NCBI GenBank assembly: GCA_037074765.1
Contig: JBAMDO010000068.1
Location: 62,001 to 126,000, forward strand
Reading direction: 5' to 3'
DNA length: 64,000 bases
From: Mansonella perstans
Taxonomy: Eukaryota > Nematoda > Chromadorea > Rhabditida > Onchocercidae
In this document: one piece after another, positions 25,101-38,766 of the stretch
Layout: every line of letters starts with the position of its first letter
Numbering within the stretch: position 1 is the first letter of the stretch
Notes under the pieces: generated by a model
Told to the model about the DNA's origin: nothing
The model's input: only the letters and a program-made list of their open reading frames with translations
Database searches by the model: none
Translations under genes and position numbers: made by a program

Positions 25101-26168
25101 TATCATCTGTTGTTGTTGAATTAAAAATAGTACAGGTTGAGACAACTTCATGCAGCATTTCGGCATGAAAGCTCTGGGGTTAGGAGATTAGCAAAGAAAC
25201 AGCACAAAAAAAGTGTTATCGTATAAATCGAAAAAGCTTTTGGTGAAAATTATTGTCAAAAAATTTTTTTTCAGTATTTGTTATATTTAAAACGAAATAA
25301 ACCAGTTTCTGTCTATATCGATAATTATGCTGCTCAGACAGGTGCCAGTCGATTCTTGGAGTGGTATGATGCTTGGGAGTAAGTAATTTAATCAAGAATT
25401 ATGTTGAACTCGATATGTATATTAGGAAGGTTATGAGCAAGAAAGAACCAGTCTAAGGCATAAATCTTAAAAAAACTATTACGAGTTTTTATGTTTCCGT
25501 AATATTTAAAACAGTGCCGATTGAAACAATTTTGGGATAATTCTCTTCACTCCGTCTGAGGTAGTTTTTACGTTTCAAACAATTAAGGGATGGTAAATGT
25601 GTATGAGTTTTTGTAAAATTTTGAGAATGGGATTCAAATCATAAAAAATAAGCTGATTGGAAGACAGTCGTATTCTCTACATTACAAATTATGCTGCTGT
25701 AAATATAGGTACAATAAAACCGAAAATTTGGGACCATCACAACTTGCACGATTCGACTATTTGTTGATTGGTTCGTACACGGAACCGGACATTGTCAATT
25801 CCACCGCACGAAATTTCTTTGCTACTCATCGCATTTTACATGATGTTGAAGCATTCCGGTAACTTTGTTTTTTTTGCATTAACTTATTTTTAAATTTTGA
25901 TCGTCCAAAATTTGAAGATTTGATAGCTTATTATTCCATTTGCAGTTGAAGTTTTCATATTTGTTCCAAATCAAAAGTATATCAGTAATTTGCAGCATAG
26001 GGACTCTGGAAACTTTGATATCTCAAGGATGTGTTTATTATATAAAATTATTTTTTCAGAGGAATTGAATTAGAAAGAATACGATGGTTTCCATACTATT
26101 GGCCTAACATAAAATTAAATGCACAGTTGGTAGTGTTGGAAAAATTGCATTACTCTAATCCATTTTGA
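22200..26168 (+). CDS. algn-12: ALG12, dolichyl-P-Man:Man7GlcNAc2-PP-dolichol alpha-1,6-mannosyltransferase
   Basis: This multi-pass ER membrane GT-C glycosyltransferase adds the eighth mannose to the lipid-linked N-glycan precursor. Exons: 22200-22346, 22708-22840, about 22994-23090, 23396-23472, 23614-23817, 24008-24111, 24294-24381, 24567-24705, an exon ending 25014, 25275-25378, 25709-25858, 26060-26168; about 500 residues. Diagnostic motifs are [13 protein letters not shown] near the N-terminus, [64 protein letters not shown] (the GT22 HKE-RF signature) and [11 protein letters not shown]. The protein ends LHYSNPF. Hydrophobic segments run throughout. The third exon could instead start at 22982. 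The start of the exon ending 25014 is unresolved because no AG in the right phase gives the family length. The start could also be the ATG 24 bases upstream. Confidence 0.93.
23291..23317. repeat. Poly-T tract in an ALG12 intron
   Basis: A run of 27 T lies in the intron before the exon at 23396-23472. Similar long T-runs occur at 34953-34976 (M13 peptidase intron) and 46394-46419 (Srx receptor intron), all on the sense strand of the host gene. Confidence 0.9.
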
Positions 26169-26216
26169 ATTATACTAGGTTTAAATTTTGTTTTTGAAGT
26201 GTTTTTTTTTTGAAAT

Positions 26217-26361
26217 GTGTTTAAAGTTTTACGAATGAATACTTTTTGAACATCTGATATCACTTTTAAGAGGCCTCCCCTTTTCGTATTTTTTGTTTTT
26301 TTCTTTGAAGTGTGTTCAAAGTTTTACGAATGAATACTTTTTGAACATCTGATATAACTTT
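26217..26361. repeat. Spaced direct repeat, about 50 bases, downstream of ALG12
   Basis: Segments 26217-26267 and about 26312-26361 are nearly identical: GTGTT(T/C)AAAG, then TTTTACGAATGAATACTTTT, then TGAACATCTGATAT(C/A)AC. Their starts are 95 bases apart. The first copy begins about 50 bases after the ALG12 stop codon, so both may lie in its 3' UTR. Confidence 0.85.
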
Positions 26362-26774
26362 TCGTATTTTTGTTGTTTTGCCGTAGCACTTTTTATATGG
26401 TCTTTTTTATTTTAGATAAGAAATTAAATTCAGAACCACAGAAGAGAATGCATAATAAAGTAGATCTAGTGGTTTATCAACGAAAACATGCCAAAATGTA
26501 ACATTCTAAAATTAAAAGCTAGAAATTTTTTGCTCAACATTTCACATTCTTTGAATCGTTGCTTTTCCACCTGCTGCATCTCTGTTCAAACCATTTGTTT
26601 TACTTCAAGTCTTGCTGCTCCAGACAAAATATCTACTGTGGTCTAACTCTAACTGCAACTAAGTATACCAACTTAAATTTATAAAATGAAAGAAGCTAAT
26701 GATTTTGGAACATCAGTTGCATTTTCCCTCTCTGTTATTTTTTCTTTCCTGTTCAAAGGCAAGTATCAAAACAC

Positions 26775-26861
26775 AATTTAATTCTTAGCAAACATATACA
26801 AATACATAATTTAATTCTTAGCAAGCATATACAAATACATAATTTAATTCTTAGCAAGCAA
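26775..26861. repeat. 33-base tandem repeat, about 2.7 copies
   Basis: The string AATTTAATTCTTAGCA starts at 26775, 26808 and 26841, giving a 33-base period. The rest of the unit is A(A/G)CATATACAAATACAT. Confidence 0.85.
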
Positions 26862-28850
26862 GTCAGATGTTATGGTAACAAGTCCTATAAGCTATCTCAC
26901 AAGTCCTGTTAAGCTGCTATTATCAATTATTAAATTGTCCTTTCCCTACTGATCTCTACATTCATTTATTAAAATTAAGCCTTTCTTAGACATCTTTTAT
27001 AGTAAACTGAATACGAAAAAAAGTAAGATTGATCATTGTATAATGTTATTTCTCCAATCAAATAAGAAAATATTTTGAAAAAAGATGATTTCTAGCAGAT
27101 TGATGAAACATCTGCATTCAAATAAGCAACATTCCGTCATTTCCGATTATAGTGAGAGTACCATTAACCTGGAAACATACAGTTTTTAGTAACATAAACT
27201 CATTCCCACAATTTAAAGAAATGGAACAAAACATTTATTCTTCGTTATTTCACGAATAAATACTTCACATCGAGTAAATACTGTTTATAATCCGACAATA
27301 TCTTCGCCCGTTTAATTGCATTTTCAACTTATGTGTGACGGTCATTAGTCCACTGAATAATGTTATAACAGTCAACTGATCATCATCATTTGACCTGCAT
27401 TGTAATTCTACTATCCTTCTGTTATCTCATCATGTACATACAATGCTCATATTTTGACCTCAATCAATTTAAATTCATTATTTCAGATGTAAGTAATGCT
27501 GCTTTCACCATTGCTATAACTATGACAGTGATAATCTACAATACCATTTTTCAAATAAGAACAGAGGTGAGCTAAAGGTCAAAGATTTTTTTGAAGCATA
27601 CCTCTGGGAATTGATAATCTTGAAATGCAACGAATGCTATTAATTAGGACAAATAATTCCATCATGTCATCATCAGCAATTATTTAATGCAATAAAAAGT
27701 TGGATAAAAGTGATTCCCAAAATGTGCCATTTATAAATTGATAATAATTATTATTAAACAAATACCGATGTATGTCTGTTATAATTAATATCAATTAGAA
27801 TAGACTATGCATCGACAGATTCAACATCCCTCCTTCATCTTCTAATTACGTGGTATAATTACGCTGTTTCAAATGCAGTTTGTCTTAAATTACTTTTATT
27901 TTATTGTTTCTCCCTTTTGAAAACTTTCATTTCGATTATTTAATGTTTAGTTATGTTTGTTTTGTTGAGTAAAGTTCGAAGTTCGATAATGAAATAAACT
28001 ATTGTTATCAACTTACTCAATCATCAGAAATCTAATCAACACTTAATTACAAACAAATTTTATGAATTGCCCATAAATTCAGCTCGAGCTTGTTTACTTC
28101 GAAATTATTATGGGCCTTTTTGAGTTAGCTGCCTTGTACGACTTCCTGTTTTGACAATGAAAAAGCATAATGGAGCTATTCAATTTAGCTTTCTACGTCT
28201 CTGCATTTTGGTCCTAGTTAATAAATAAATCCATGACATGTTAGTTTTGGATATAGCGAAGAGCACTTTTTCGAAATGTTTATAAAATAATCTATTCTTG
28301 CAATACGCTTAAAATCATTTTTATGTACACAGACTAAAAATTAATTTCGACGTTTTTTTCTTTTTTTTTTTTTTTTGATAGAAATGATTATCTGAAAACA
28401 AAAACAATTGTTTAAATTTACATTGACCAAAATTTTCGATCAATTTTGCTATTATTTCTATTTAAAAAATTTCCTCCGATTTACTAAAATTTTTTGATTT
28501 CAAATTTATTTACGAATTGCTTTGGCCAGTTGTCAAGTCAACCGTTATTACACGATAACTAGGAACGAGAAGAAGAGAAAGCCATTAGAGCAAAAGGCTA
28601 CTGTTAAATTGCAATAGCTTTTCATCATTTAAGTGCAACGAGAGGCACCATAAAGTGTTTTAAATTAGAAGTTTAGCAATAAATTGAAAAGAGTAAAATA
28701 ATGCAAGAAAGGAGCACAGGCTGATTGATTGCTGTTGAAAAAAATGAAATCTGAAATTTTAGAAATTGCTTTGGGAAGCAATCAATAAGACAGTTTTCAT
28801 CAAATAATATTTTAGAATCTGTCACATATTATTTAAAGTTAGTATACATA

Positions 28851-28915
28851 ATTCTTTTTGGAAAAAAAAAGAATGATTAGTTAGTACATTATTCTTTTTT
28901 TGAAAAAAGAATAAT
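28851..28915. repeat. Duplicated A/T-rich hairpins
   Basis: Segments 28851-28874 and 28888-28915 each read ATTCTTTTT, a short loop, then AAAAAGAAT. The second has a perfect 13-bp stem around a 2-base loop. Related bases (AGT, ACAT) precede both, so they look like a local duplication. Confidence 0.7.
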
Positions 28916-31900
28916 TATTTTCGGTGAACTTTGGCCGATAATTATGTTTGTTTTATTTTTGCGGCGCTAAAAACTTTATGAATAGAATTACTGAAAGCCA
29001 TTTTTCAGTGATGTTATCACGAAAATTTGAATATTGAGAAGGAAAAAGACAAATTTATAAATTTATGAGCCAATTCTTATCTCTTCATATTTATTTTGAC
29101 TCAAAAATTCTTTCGTTCATCTTAAAATTTCCTTCTACTTCACCTCTTTACTTGTTGAAAATTTTGATGTTCTTACTGTTTGTTATAAATTGTTGCTGCG
29201 TAGAAACTAAGTGTGAATTTATCACTCTTACATTTAGAGCATGAGATATAATTGGTATGATATAATTTTGAAAAGACTTGTTAAAAAATTCGTTTGATTT
29301 TGGCAACAAAGTAATGTCATTGCTAACTTTTCTCAGTGGTCATTGATCAGTGGAATTATCCATCATTTATTTTCACAATAATCTCTTGTAACCTTACTGT
29401 AAATTATTAATGTTGAAATCAAAAATGTACAAATAAGTGGTAAATGTTACAAAATAATCAATGGAGAGGTTAAAGAATCAAAAGGTTTATTTATGCAAGT
29501 AATTCTCAACAGCATCTTTCATAAATTTAATGATCATTCACTGCTAATGGATTGCACGAGTGCCTTAATCTGTCAATGCTCATTTAGTCCCATTTCCGAC
29601 AACAGCCTTTATATCCTTTAATTGTATTTCTGAAAAATTTTCCTATACAAATTCTGCTTGTTTAAGAAACTAATAAACATTGAATTTATGTCCTTTGGTT
29701 GTATTTCTAAAATTTTTTATTATTGATGTTACTCAATATAGTATTCTTTTTTCATTTTCTTTCATATTCTCATTTCCTTTGATATATTTATCACATTTTC
29801 CAGAGATGTAATTTCAAAGCATTCCATCTTGTTTTTTTTTTTTTTTTTGGGTCCATTTCTGAACAATTTCTCAGGGGGATTTAACAAAAAACTGGGCTCA
29901 TCATAAAAAGAAAAAACGAAAAGTTTATAAGCGCAAATAAATCAAATAAACCTCCATATTTCTTTCTGAATTAAAATGAATAATACAAATAAGATCCATA
30001 GATATCAGATATCATCACTATCATCTCTTATTTTTAGACGCGATTTCGATTTAATCCTTGAATAATAGACAGTATATAAATTTCTAAGTGAAAAAATGAA
30101 ATCAATTATCCATAATGTCTTGCTTGGACAACATTACATTCATATAATATTTTTCTAGTTGCCAATATGTTTTTTTCTTGAAAACTTGCGAATCATTTCC
30201 TGCTTTCTTCAAATGCAATAACAATTATTACCAAAATTTTGAAGTAATTTCTGAAGAACAACCAGAAATTCATCCGCAAATTTCAACTTCTAAATATATC
30301 GATCAATGTGATTTAGCTGAATGCATCGCACATATTTTTCTATTTTGATCCTTGCAGATATTTCAAATTCTCGAAGCAGCATTCTCGAAGTAGTAACATT
30401 CTCGAAGTCATCTGCAGACCAAAGTATAAAGAGTTTTTTCCTCAGCGTTTTGCATGAAACATCAGTCAGCAGTTTTTTTAAGCACATCAATTTTTTTAGT
30501 TTTTAACTGCAAAATTTTTTAAACTCAGTTTTTTCCTCTTAGAAAAGACAATATTTTTTGCAGTATTTTTTGTGTTGTTTGCTTCTAAGTAGCTTAAAAG
30601 GTGGGTTTTAATCTATTCTGCCATCAATCAGCATTTGCCTTATTTTTAGGAGAGTAATTGAAGAGTGATTGAGATGTTCACATTCAAAAAATTATGGCTA
30701 AATAAAAGCTTATTGGTCCTTAGCACGAACTCAGATTTTTGAAAGAGCTATAAATCTTGCGGTGCGCAATTAAAAGTCTTACTTTCACAGCACTTAAAAA
30801 TTTCAGGAATCATCTAAAAGAAGACTAGTGTCCAACCAAAGTTTTGGAAAACTGATCGATTGTTTCCATTAATTTGATTAAAGATCAGATAATAATTAAA
30901 GCTGAGCTCATTGTTTTAGGCTTTTTTGATCACTGAATCATTCTTATCATTTTTTCTCTTTTATTAGCCAATAGTTTCATTCTACTGAAAAGAACATCTT
31001 AATGAAAATAATCATTGCTTGCATGAATTAAAAAATCGTATTTTGCAGATACGAAAAATTTTTGCAAATAAATGTCTAGCCAAAATACCAAATCAAAACT
31101 TTTACTTAGAAGGTAAGAAATATTGAAAGGAATTTCTAATTGTTTCTGAGTTAAATTAATAAAAGTGTATGGGATGGAAAGAGTAATTAATCTTTTTCAG
31201 GCTACTTCAAAAATTTCATTAAATCATTTATTTTGTCTTATATTCTCATAAATTTGTTAAATTTTGAAATCATCCATCACTTGCGGTTGCATTCGATTCC
31301 TCGCACCTTTTCCTAAACATTCATTTCAGGATAATTCATACCTTCTCATTCATTTGTCACCCGAATTTTCAAATTTGAACTCATTTTCTCAAAAATTCTT
31401 CTATCAAATATTGTTACTAGTATGCTTTTAACAGGTGACATTAGAATTTATAAATCTAAGAAATTTATGATTTTGCAAAAGTGCGTTATCTCAATCGTTA
31501 ACTAATTTTTTAGTACTGCTAAAAAGATTTCGTTGTTGAGAAGCTATTTTAATTTTGGACCAGTTAGCCAACTTTTGCAAGCACACCAGAAGTTTTTTTT
31601 CTGTTTTGAAAGAAAATCGTTAAAAAACATTTCAAACGCAGCTGCTGCGTTATCAGCTACAAAAATTAGTTCAATTTATCAGCTGTGTTTTTTCCGATTT
31701 CCGCTTGAGTTAGGTTAAAAATTTCCCTTCTCTGTCATGTTAGTTCTCGACCGTTTACCTTCTAACTTGATAAAGAGCACATCTTGATTCAACCGGAAAT
31801 TAAGTTCCTTGAACAGGTTGGTCATCCGCGCAAATTCTCCTCTGTTCGGTCTGAATATGAAATTTCACGTTTTAAAGAGCATGACTTCCGTATTTAATAT

Positions 31901-32963
31901 TGTTAGAGAAGTGATATTAGCATTTGTTTTTGAAATTTAGAAAATTATGATATCCCAGTCGTCTCCTCAGCTTTCTCATGATTATTTTGCTTGGAATTTT
32001 TTCTACATAAGGTTCTACATAACGGTAGTGAAGTATAAAATGAAGCATATACAAGTTTCTGTGTTCTTTACATTTTTGGAACCACTTAAATTCATTCACT
32101 TTATCTTCAGAGTCATGTAGAACTTTTTAAATTTAGAAATGCTCTGTAATTAATCATGATTCTCTTTCTACGGAGCTGATTTAAAAATTGGTTAAATTCC
32201 ATTGATCGTTTTAATAGGAAACAAACACATAGAAATTTGTTTGTGCAATTAAACCTAACACTATATTTCGCACATCTAAATTTCATTTCGTCGTTGTTAT
32301 AGTCAGTTTTAGAACAAAATTTTAATATTAAGATTTCAGCGCTAACTGCATTTTTCATCTAACTGCTTGGCATTCAAATTTAACCTGAGAATTTTCTAGA
32401 TATTGAAAGGATTCATTTAGGAAAATTTGAACTTTTCCTAGAGTATTGATGAATTTTTTCTACTTCAAATAAATCAAGACTAATTACTAATCGTGAAAAA
32501 ATCTTATGAAATCGGTTTGTCGCATTCGATTGCATCATCGCCTCATTTAATCAGTCTGACAATTATTCTAATTTCAAAATTCAAAACTTCAATCAGTGCT
32601 TATTGCTGATTCTTATAATGAATATATTAGCTTCAAAGTTCAATTCCTTGATTATATTTTCCTTAAATTTCATAAAATTTAAATATAATGTTCAAAATGT
32701 TCATTTGCGGGAGCTTTGGTGATATTAGCAATGCAGATCAGATTTGTGCGCGATTTCCTGCAACATTCACATCTATTATCCATCAATACACCACAAGAAA
32801 TATATTAAAGAAATTTTTTAATTCAGCGTCGATCTATCAAGCTGATATTGTCAGTGTAAGCTAGCAATGATTACGATAAAGCGGAAAAATCAGAATGACA
32901 CACGAATATTTGCATGATCACTAAGTACCCTGCTGAATTATTTTCGTCGCTTCACATACCGCG

Positions 32964-35900
32964 ATGAAAAATTATAATCAAAATGGCAACATGTGGAATA
33001 ATCGCAATCCAACAAAGTATTTTATTTTAACTTTTTTGGACAAAAAAAGTTTCTTGTAAAATCTAAAACCAATATTATCGTAGTTGTTGCACTAGGAAGG
33101 TATACATCCTGAATATTTAATTCAATGCAATGTAAAAGAACAGTATCGTAAATCGTAAAAATTTTATTACGGTTTTAAAAAATTTTCGTTAGCGGAAATA
33201 ATTTTCTAAAGTTATAACATTTTTTAAATCTCTCACATTAAATTCAAGGTCGCAATTTCAGGCGATATGCATTTCGCTTGACATATCTGGAAATTGGACT
33301 TTTAATTTTCTCCTGTGTTTTATTGTCTCTATTAATTGTTATTTCAACGCTTTGGCTTTTTGTATATCAAGGTATGCCAAGGGTTAAATAAGTCTCAATA
33401 ACAAATTAAATTCTCACCAAGGGCTGAGGATATAACTGACAGTAGTTAAATGATATATTAAGAATGGGTACTTAATGCGAGAATGAACCTGAAACATTCA
33501 GGTGAAATGCATCTGATTGATACTTCCTAGTAATTTCTTGCAACAGCATCCTCGGGGTCTTTCAGGTTCATCATTTCCAAGTAATGTAAAGCGAAATCTG
33601 TTCGAAGAAACCATGTTATCAGTGGGTGTTGATGAGGGCGCATTACATCACAATGGTTATGTGTGTACTTCTAGGGAATGTGCCCAGATTTCTGGCTTCT
33701 TTGCTAGTAATCTCAATGATAAGATAAGCTCTTTTGTCTTCTCAATTTTTCATTCCATAATAAAGAGAAATAGCATGAACAAAAATAAGATGCAAAATTT
33801 AAATGATAGTAGAATTTATTAAATTTTATCATGTTCGTAAATGTGAAGCTTTAGCAGTTTATCATTACCATGAAAGGGAATATTTCTACCTTTCGAAAAA
33901 ATTCCTCAAATGCAATTGGGACATTTCTATCAATGGGATCGATGAAATGAAAAAAATCCTTATCTTTAAACTGCAGTGCATTTAATTCTGAAGTTCGAAC
34001 AAGTTAAGCAATTGAAATTGGAAAAAAATTTTGCAAAGATTTGGGATTAAATTTTTTGTCAGTTGTAAGAGAAGATTTTTGATTTTTGCACTTAAAAACA
34101 GAAATATTAGTGAATTTCTTATTCTTACCATTAGTGATATTTTATGCAAAATTCATTATGCTTGAATAAACATCACAATTTTATCAAACGATACTGATAA
34201 AACTTAAATAGCATTTCGAGAAAACTTGATTTCCAAACAAAAATGTAAAAAATTGAGTAGAAGCTTTATTTGTACTCGAAAACTCAACCAGAAAGTGAAT
34301 TGAACTTATTAGTTTTTCACTAAAGTAACCCCATTTCCAAACAATACTTCATTATCAGGAAAAAACAGCTTGAACATCCAAGATCCATTTGTATTCACCA
34401 CGTGCATTCGATCCCTTTCATGCATTTTCCTCATTACACGTAAATGTATGTTCAGCTCCTTTTCAGGTTAACCCATGTGATGATTTCTATGAATATGCTT
34501 GTGGTAATTACCCAATCAATCGACATTTACCATCTAATAAGGCAATTAGACACACCTTGAGCGATATGCAAAGTCGTCTCAACAAACAAATAAGAAACTT
34601 ACTGCAAGTTCGAAACTCAATTTTATTAACGATCTAACTGTAATTAAAGCACTAGTTACCAATTTTCTATATTTAAAACAATTGTAAACATTTTTAAGGC
34701 TCCAGTAATTGACGATGATAAACCATGGAATCGCCTTGCAAAACAATATTATCAGAAATGTCTTAATGAAGGTTTGGTCAAGTTTTAAGAATACAAATTT
34801 ATAATGAGTGAAGTAAAAATTTAAATTTCGAAAGGGTTTTGAGAAATGCTATCGAATTGAAATCTGCAAATGCAAATTCAAAGTTCCTTTATTGTTCTTT
34901 TAGTATTTCATGTTAATTGTAAAATCAAAAATGTAAAGTTCTTTTTGTTTTGTTTTTTTTTTTTTTTTTTTTTTTTAACGGTATATAAGGTAGAATGACA
35001 AAATATCCTTGGAAAGCAAAAGTTGTATAAGCCAAACTTAATTCAAAATTTCTAGTTAGAAAATGAATTTTGTAGAAAAATATTAGCATTGTTTTTTAGA
35101 AGAGTTGGAAGCTACGGGTGCTTCATCGATGCGAAAATTGCTTCGCAATTTAGGTGGATGGCCAGTTCTGGAAGGGCGCACCTGGAAACCCTGGAACAAC
35201 AGCTGGGAAAAACAACTAGCATATATTATGAACAGAACAGGTGTTAATGCAATTATTCTAGAGCTGGCCGTATCACATGATCCACTCAACAGTTCCACAT
35301 TTGTTATTGAGGTAAACTGGTTATATCATTTAAAGCGCATTTTTGACAAGTTTGAAAAGATTTCAAAACGAATTTTTTTAATAAACAAAGAACAGTTTGA
35401 TTTTTGTATACGTTTTTGGATTGTCTAAACATCGGCAATTGATCTTTAAGCAATAAAAAACAATAAGTTTCCCACGTCGCTATTAACATTTTATTTGCTT
35501 ATACAATCAAGAAAAGATAATCAAATGCTTTCACATGTCACGACATATTAGGCTATTGTCAGGATTCTCGAGTGCAACATATAGATTAATGCATAGCAGA
35601 TTAATGTGGATCGACAGCTTTCATCATTCCTAATTTCCGGCAGTCCAATTAGTTCTAACATTTCTGAAATACAACAAAAAACGAAATTCCCTTTTTGTAG
35701 ATCGATCAGCCAAAGTGGGGAGTAGGCTCGAGATGGCCATATTTGGCAGGAATACATGATCAAGTCATCCAGGATTATATATCACTGATGATACAAACAG
35801 CTATTAATATGGGTATGGCTTTTATTTGAAAACTTTAAAATGAAACTGCGACTTTCCTTACGATAAAATTGCGGTAGAGAAGAGTTAGACCGTAATGAAT

Positions 35901-38766
35901 CAAGCTTCAATTTTTAGGAGCTGATCCAATAAATGCTGAAGATGATATGAAAAAAGCGATTGAATTTGAATTACGGTTAGTGAATTTTTCGGCCGATGAA
36001 AAGAGTCGGCGTAATCCGGAACGTGGTAATAACCGATTTCAGCTGTGGCAGTTAGATAATCTCTTTCCACACGTAAATTTTACTAATGTATTGAATGCAG
36101 TGGAAACTGGATAATAAATATTTCATATCTTTATATGAATCACGAACTTTCATCAACAAATTTACAAATTAAACATTACTATTTAAAATGTAACGAAGTA
36201 TGATGCAATGTAGGTTAAATAAAGTGACGAATAAACGGAACTTTCAGATTGATTTAAACATGCACATCAGTACAATATTCAATGGTTTAGAGAAGCTTAG
36301 TCCAAACGATACAGTAATTATACGAGAACCAGAATATTTTCGTAAGATTCAGGTATATTACCGTTATCATATCTTCCTTATTACATGATTTTTTTAATGT
36401 GAAATTATTTCAAATCTAAAAATAAATTCGAAGCAAAATCATGACTTGAAAAATTGTTAAATCGTTACAGGAAGTAATGCGACAGTCCAGTAAACGTACC
36501 ATTGCAAATTATATATTATGGCGAGTAATTCAGGGCTATTCATCATTTCTATCACTTATAATGCGAAAACCATTCTATGCGTTCAAGGCTAATCAAACTG
36601 GAATGTCAAATTTTCCAGTTCCGGATAGGTTAGATTTGTTTATTCGTAGAAAATGACAAAAGCATAGGTGAAAAGTTATGACCACATCAATCACTTCAAC
36701 TAATTAAAGTAACATTGGGTTCAATGTTATTTTAATTTAGGACTAATAATGATCATCTTGCATTGAACTGTTTGTGGTAAGGAAGTCAAGCTTAATTATC
36801 CAGTATATCCGCTGATGATTTTAGATGGGAAGATTGCATCTTCCTGGCAACAGTAATGATTGATATGCCAGTTGGAAGGCTATATGTAGCGCATCATTTT
36901 GATCAGTTAAGGGCCATGAAAAAAGTTAATTTTCAAATTCCAATTTCATTGTATTAAAACATTTAGCTTTTTAGCCTTTTAATTTCATTTAAAGTGTTCT
37001 ACAAGCTAAATTAACAAAATTTTGGGACTTTCATTGAAAAGATTGGCATTCATTCAAATAAGAATAAAAGCAGTCATTTAGTTCCATTTAGATGAACGAT
37101 CTGACTAAGCATTTTAAAAATGAATTAATCAAGCAATTGCAAACTGTCGAATGGATGGATGAGGAGACACGGCGACGGGCGGTCATTAAAGCTCAGCATA
37201 TAAATTATAAGAGTGGATTTCCTCCTTACATCTTCAACGAAAGCTATATGGAGAAAAATTGGGCCTTGGAAAGTTTTCAAGAATTTTTCAACTTATATTT
37301 AAATATACTAAGACAAAAACTGTCTTGAGAATTTTTGAATGCCACTAATGATTGATAGAGAGAAATTTAATGGTTTTGGCAACACCGAATCTCTCGCATT
37401 TCGAACTGCTTACAGAACCGAAATATATTTTCAGCCTGAAACCACAAATAATGAATCACTGCTTGAGTTTACAATACGAATTAAACGCGTTCGCATTACT
37501 GATGAGCTAATGCGGTTGAAGAAATTTATGGATACATCAATTTGGTTCCAAGGTCCAGCTCAAGTTGATGCCTATTATGCTCCAAACTTGAATGAAATGA
37601 GTCAGTCCCATCAACTCAAATTATTATAAGGTATGATAAGACAATAATGTGATTTCTTATGAAATAAGTTTTACAATTTGCAGTATTTCCGGCTGGTATA
37701 ATGCAGTTTCCGTTTATGTCACCCGGTGTACCAAGTTATGTTACTTATGCGATGGTCGGTGCCGTTATTGGACACGAGGTTTCGCATGCCTTCGATGACC
37801 AGGGTTTCTTTAATAATTCACTATACTTGTATGCACATAGCTAAAGTTTCAATTTAATCTTTAGCAAATTCCATAGTTATAGAACTGATTAATTATTCAG
37901 GTGGTCGTTTTGATGAATTCGGTAACTTGCATAATTGGTGGGATGCACAGACAGCACGTAAATTTCACGAGAAAACGGAATGCTTCATAAAACAATACAA
38001 TGCTGTAGAGGTAGAAGAAGCTGGCGCACATTTAAATGGCCAGTTGTCAGTTGGAGAAAATATTGCAGATAATGCTGGCGTGAAGACAGCACTCATAGTT
38101 TGTTATCTTTTTATTGTAAGAAATTTTTAAAAGAGTAAATAGCTCCTTTCAGTTAAATTTGAATTATTGTTTTCCTATGACCTGTTGTGATTAATGATTC
38201 ATTGCATTTCTAGGCATATAAGTCATGGATTAAAGAAAATTCTCTCCAAGAACCAGCATTACCAGGCTTCCAAAACATGACTAGTATACAGATGTTTTTT
38301 CTTGCCTATGCAAATGTAACTTCATTGGTTAAATTTTTGTCTTTTATTTTTCAGCGTTTGATTTAATGAATGAATGAAAATGATGAATGAAAAATTGTAA
38401 TTCATATTAAATTTTTCTCATTAATTTTGATTTTAGTGATAGAACTCTTGAAAAATTATTTCATTCATATCTCATTTTTTTTTATCTCATTTGACTGTTA
38501 AACTGGGCGCAATAAATTTACAAGCCTATCATATCACTGTTTATTTAACCAGTAATGATTTATTCGTTCCTCATTATATTAAGTTACAGAATTGGTGCGC
38601 ATTGACAAGGCCGAAACATTACTTGCAAATTATTATGACAGATGTGCATGCCCCAAGCAAGTATCGCGCCATAATACCACTTCAAAATCGGCCTGAATTC
38701 TCTGAAGCATTCCATTGTCCTAAAGGTTCACCGATGAATCCAGTAAAGAAGTGTTCTATTTGGTGA
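32964..38766 (+). CDS. Neprilysin-like M13 zinc metalloendopeptidase, type II membrane protein
   Basis: M13 ectopeptidases cleave extracellular peptides. Seventeen exons fit in phase to about 814 residues: 32964-33016, 33262-33382, 33547-33735, 34467-34607, 34699-34771, 35100-35311, 35701-35812, 35918-36087, 36248-36352, 36471-36628, 36825-36924, 37092-37321, 37416-37600, 37684-37803, 37901-38097, 38214-38315, 38590-38766. A short cytoplasmic tail precedes one membrane helix (about residues 24-50, GLLIFSCVLLSLLIV). The M13 N-terminal domain has VNPCDDFYEYACG. The peptidase domain has VDAYY (substrate side), the zinc site HEVSHAFDDQG (37773-37787, about residues 647-651) and ENIADNAG with the third zinc ligand. 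It ends with the family CSIW (CxxW). The zinc ligands and catalytic Glu are intact. The 37321/37416 junction uses a weak GTCTTG donor and gives about 25 extra residues. I cannot assign a C. elegans ortholog. Confidence 0.92.

Larger units (their letters stand above)
26169..32963. other. Gene-poor AT-rich region
   Basis: I found no convincing gene in this 6.8-kb region. It holds a spaced direct repeat, a 33-base tandem repeat, a pair of A/T hairpins and one isolated exon-like segment (about 27487-27567) bounded by TTTCAG and GAG-GTGAGC. The segment would encode SNAAFTIAITMTVIIYNT-like residues but has no partner exons. No tRNA was recognised by eye, but the scan was not exhaustive. Confidence 0.4.

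Noticed and set aside
26775..26861. 33-base repeat considered as a CRISPR-like array
   Set aside because: The copies are directly abutting with no spacers and there are fewer than three, so it is a plain tandem repeat.
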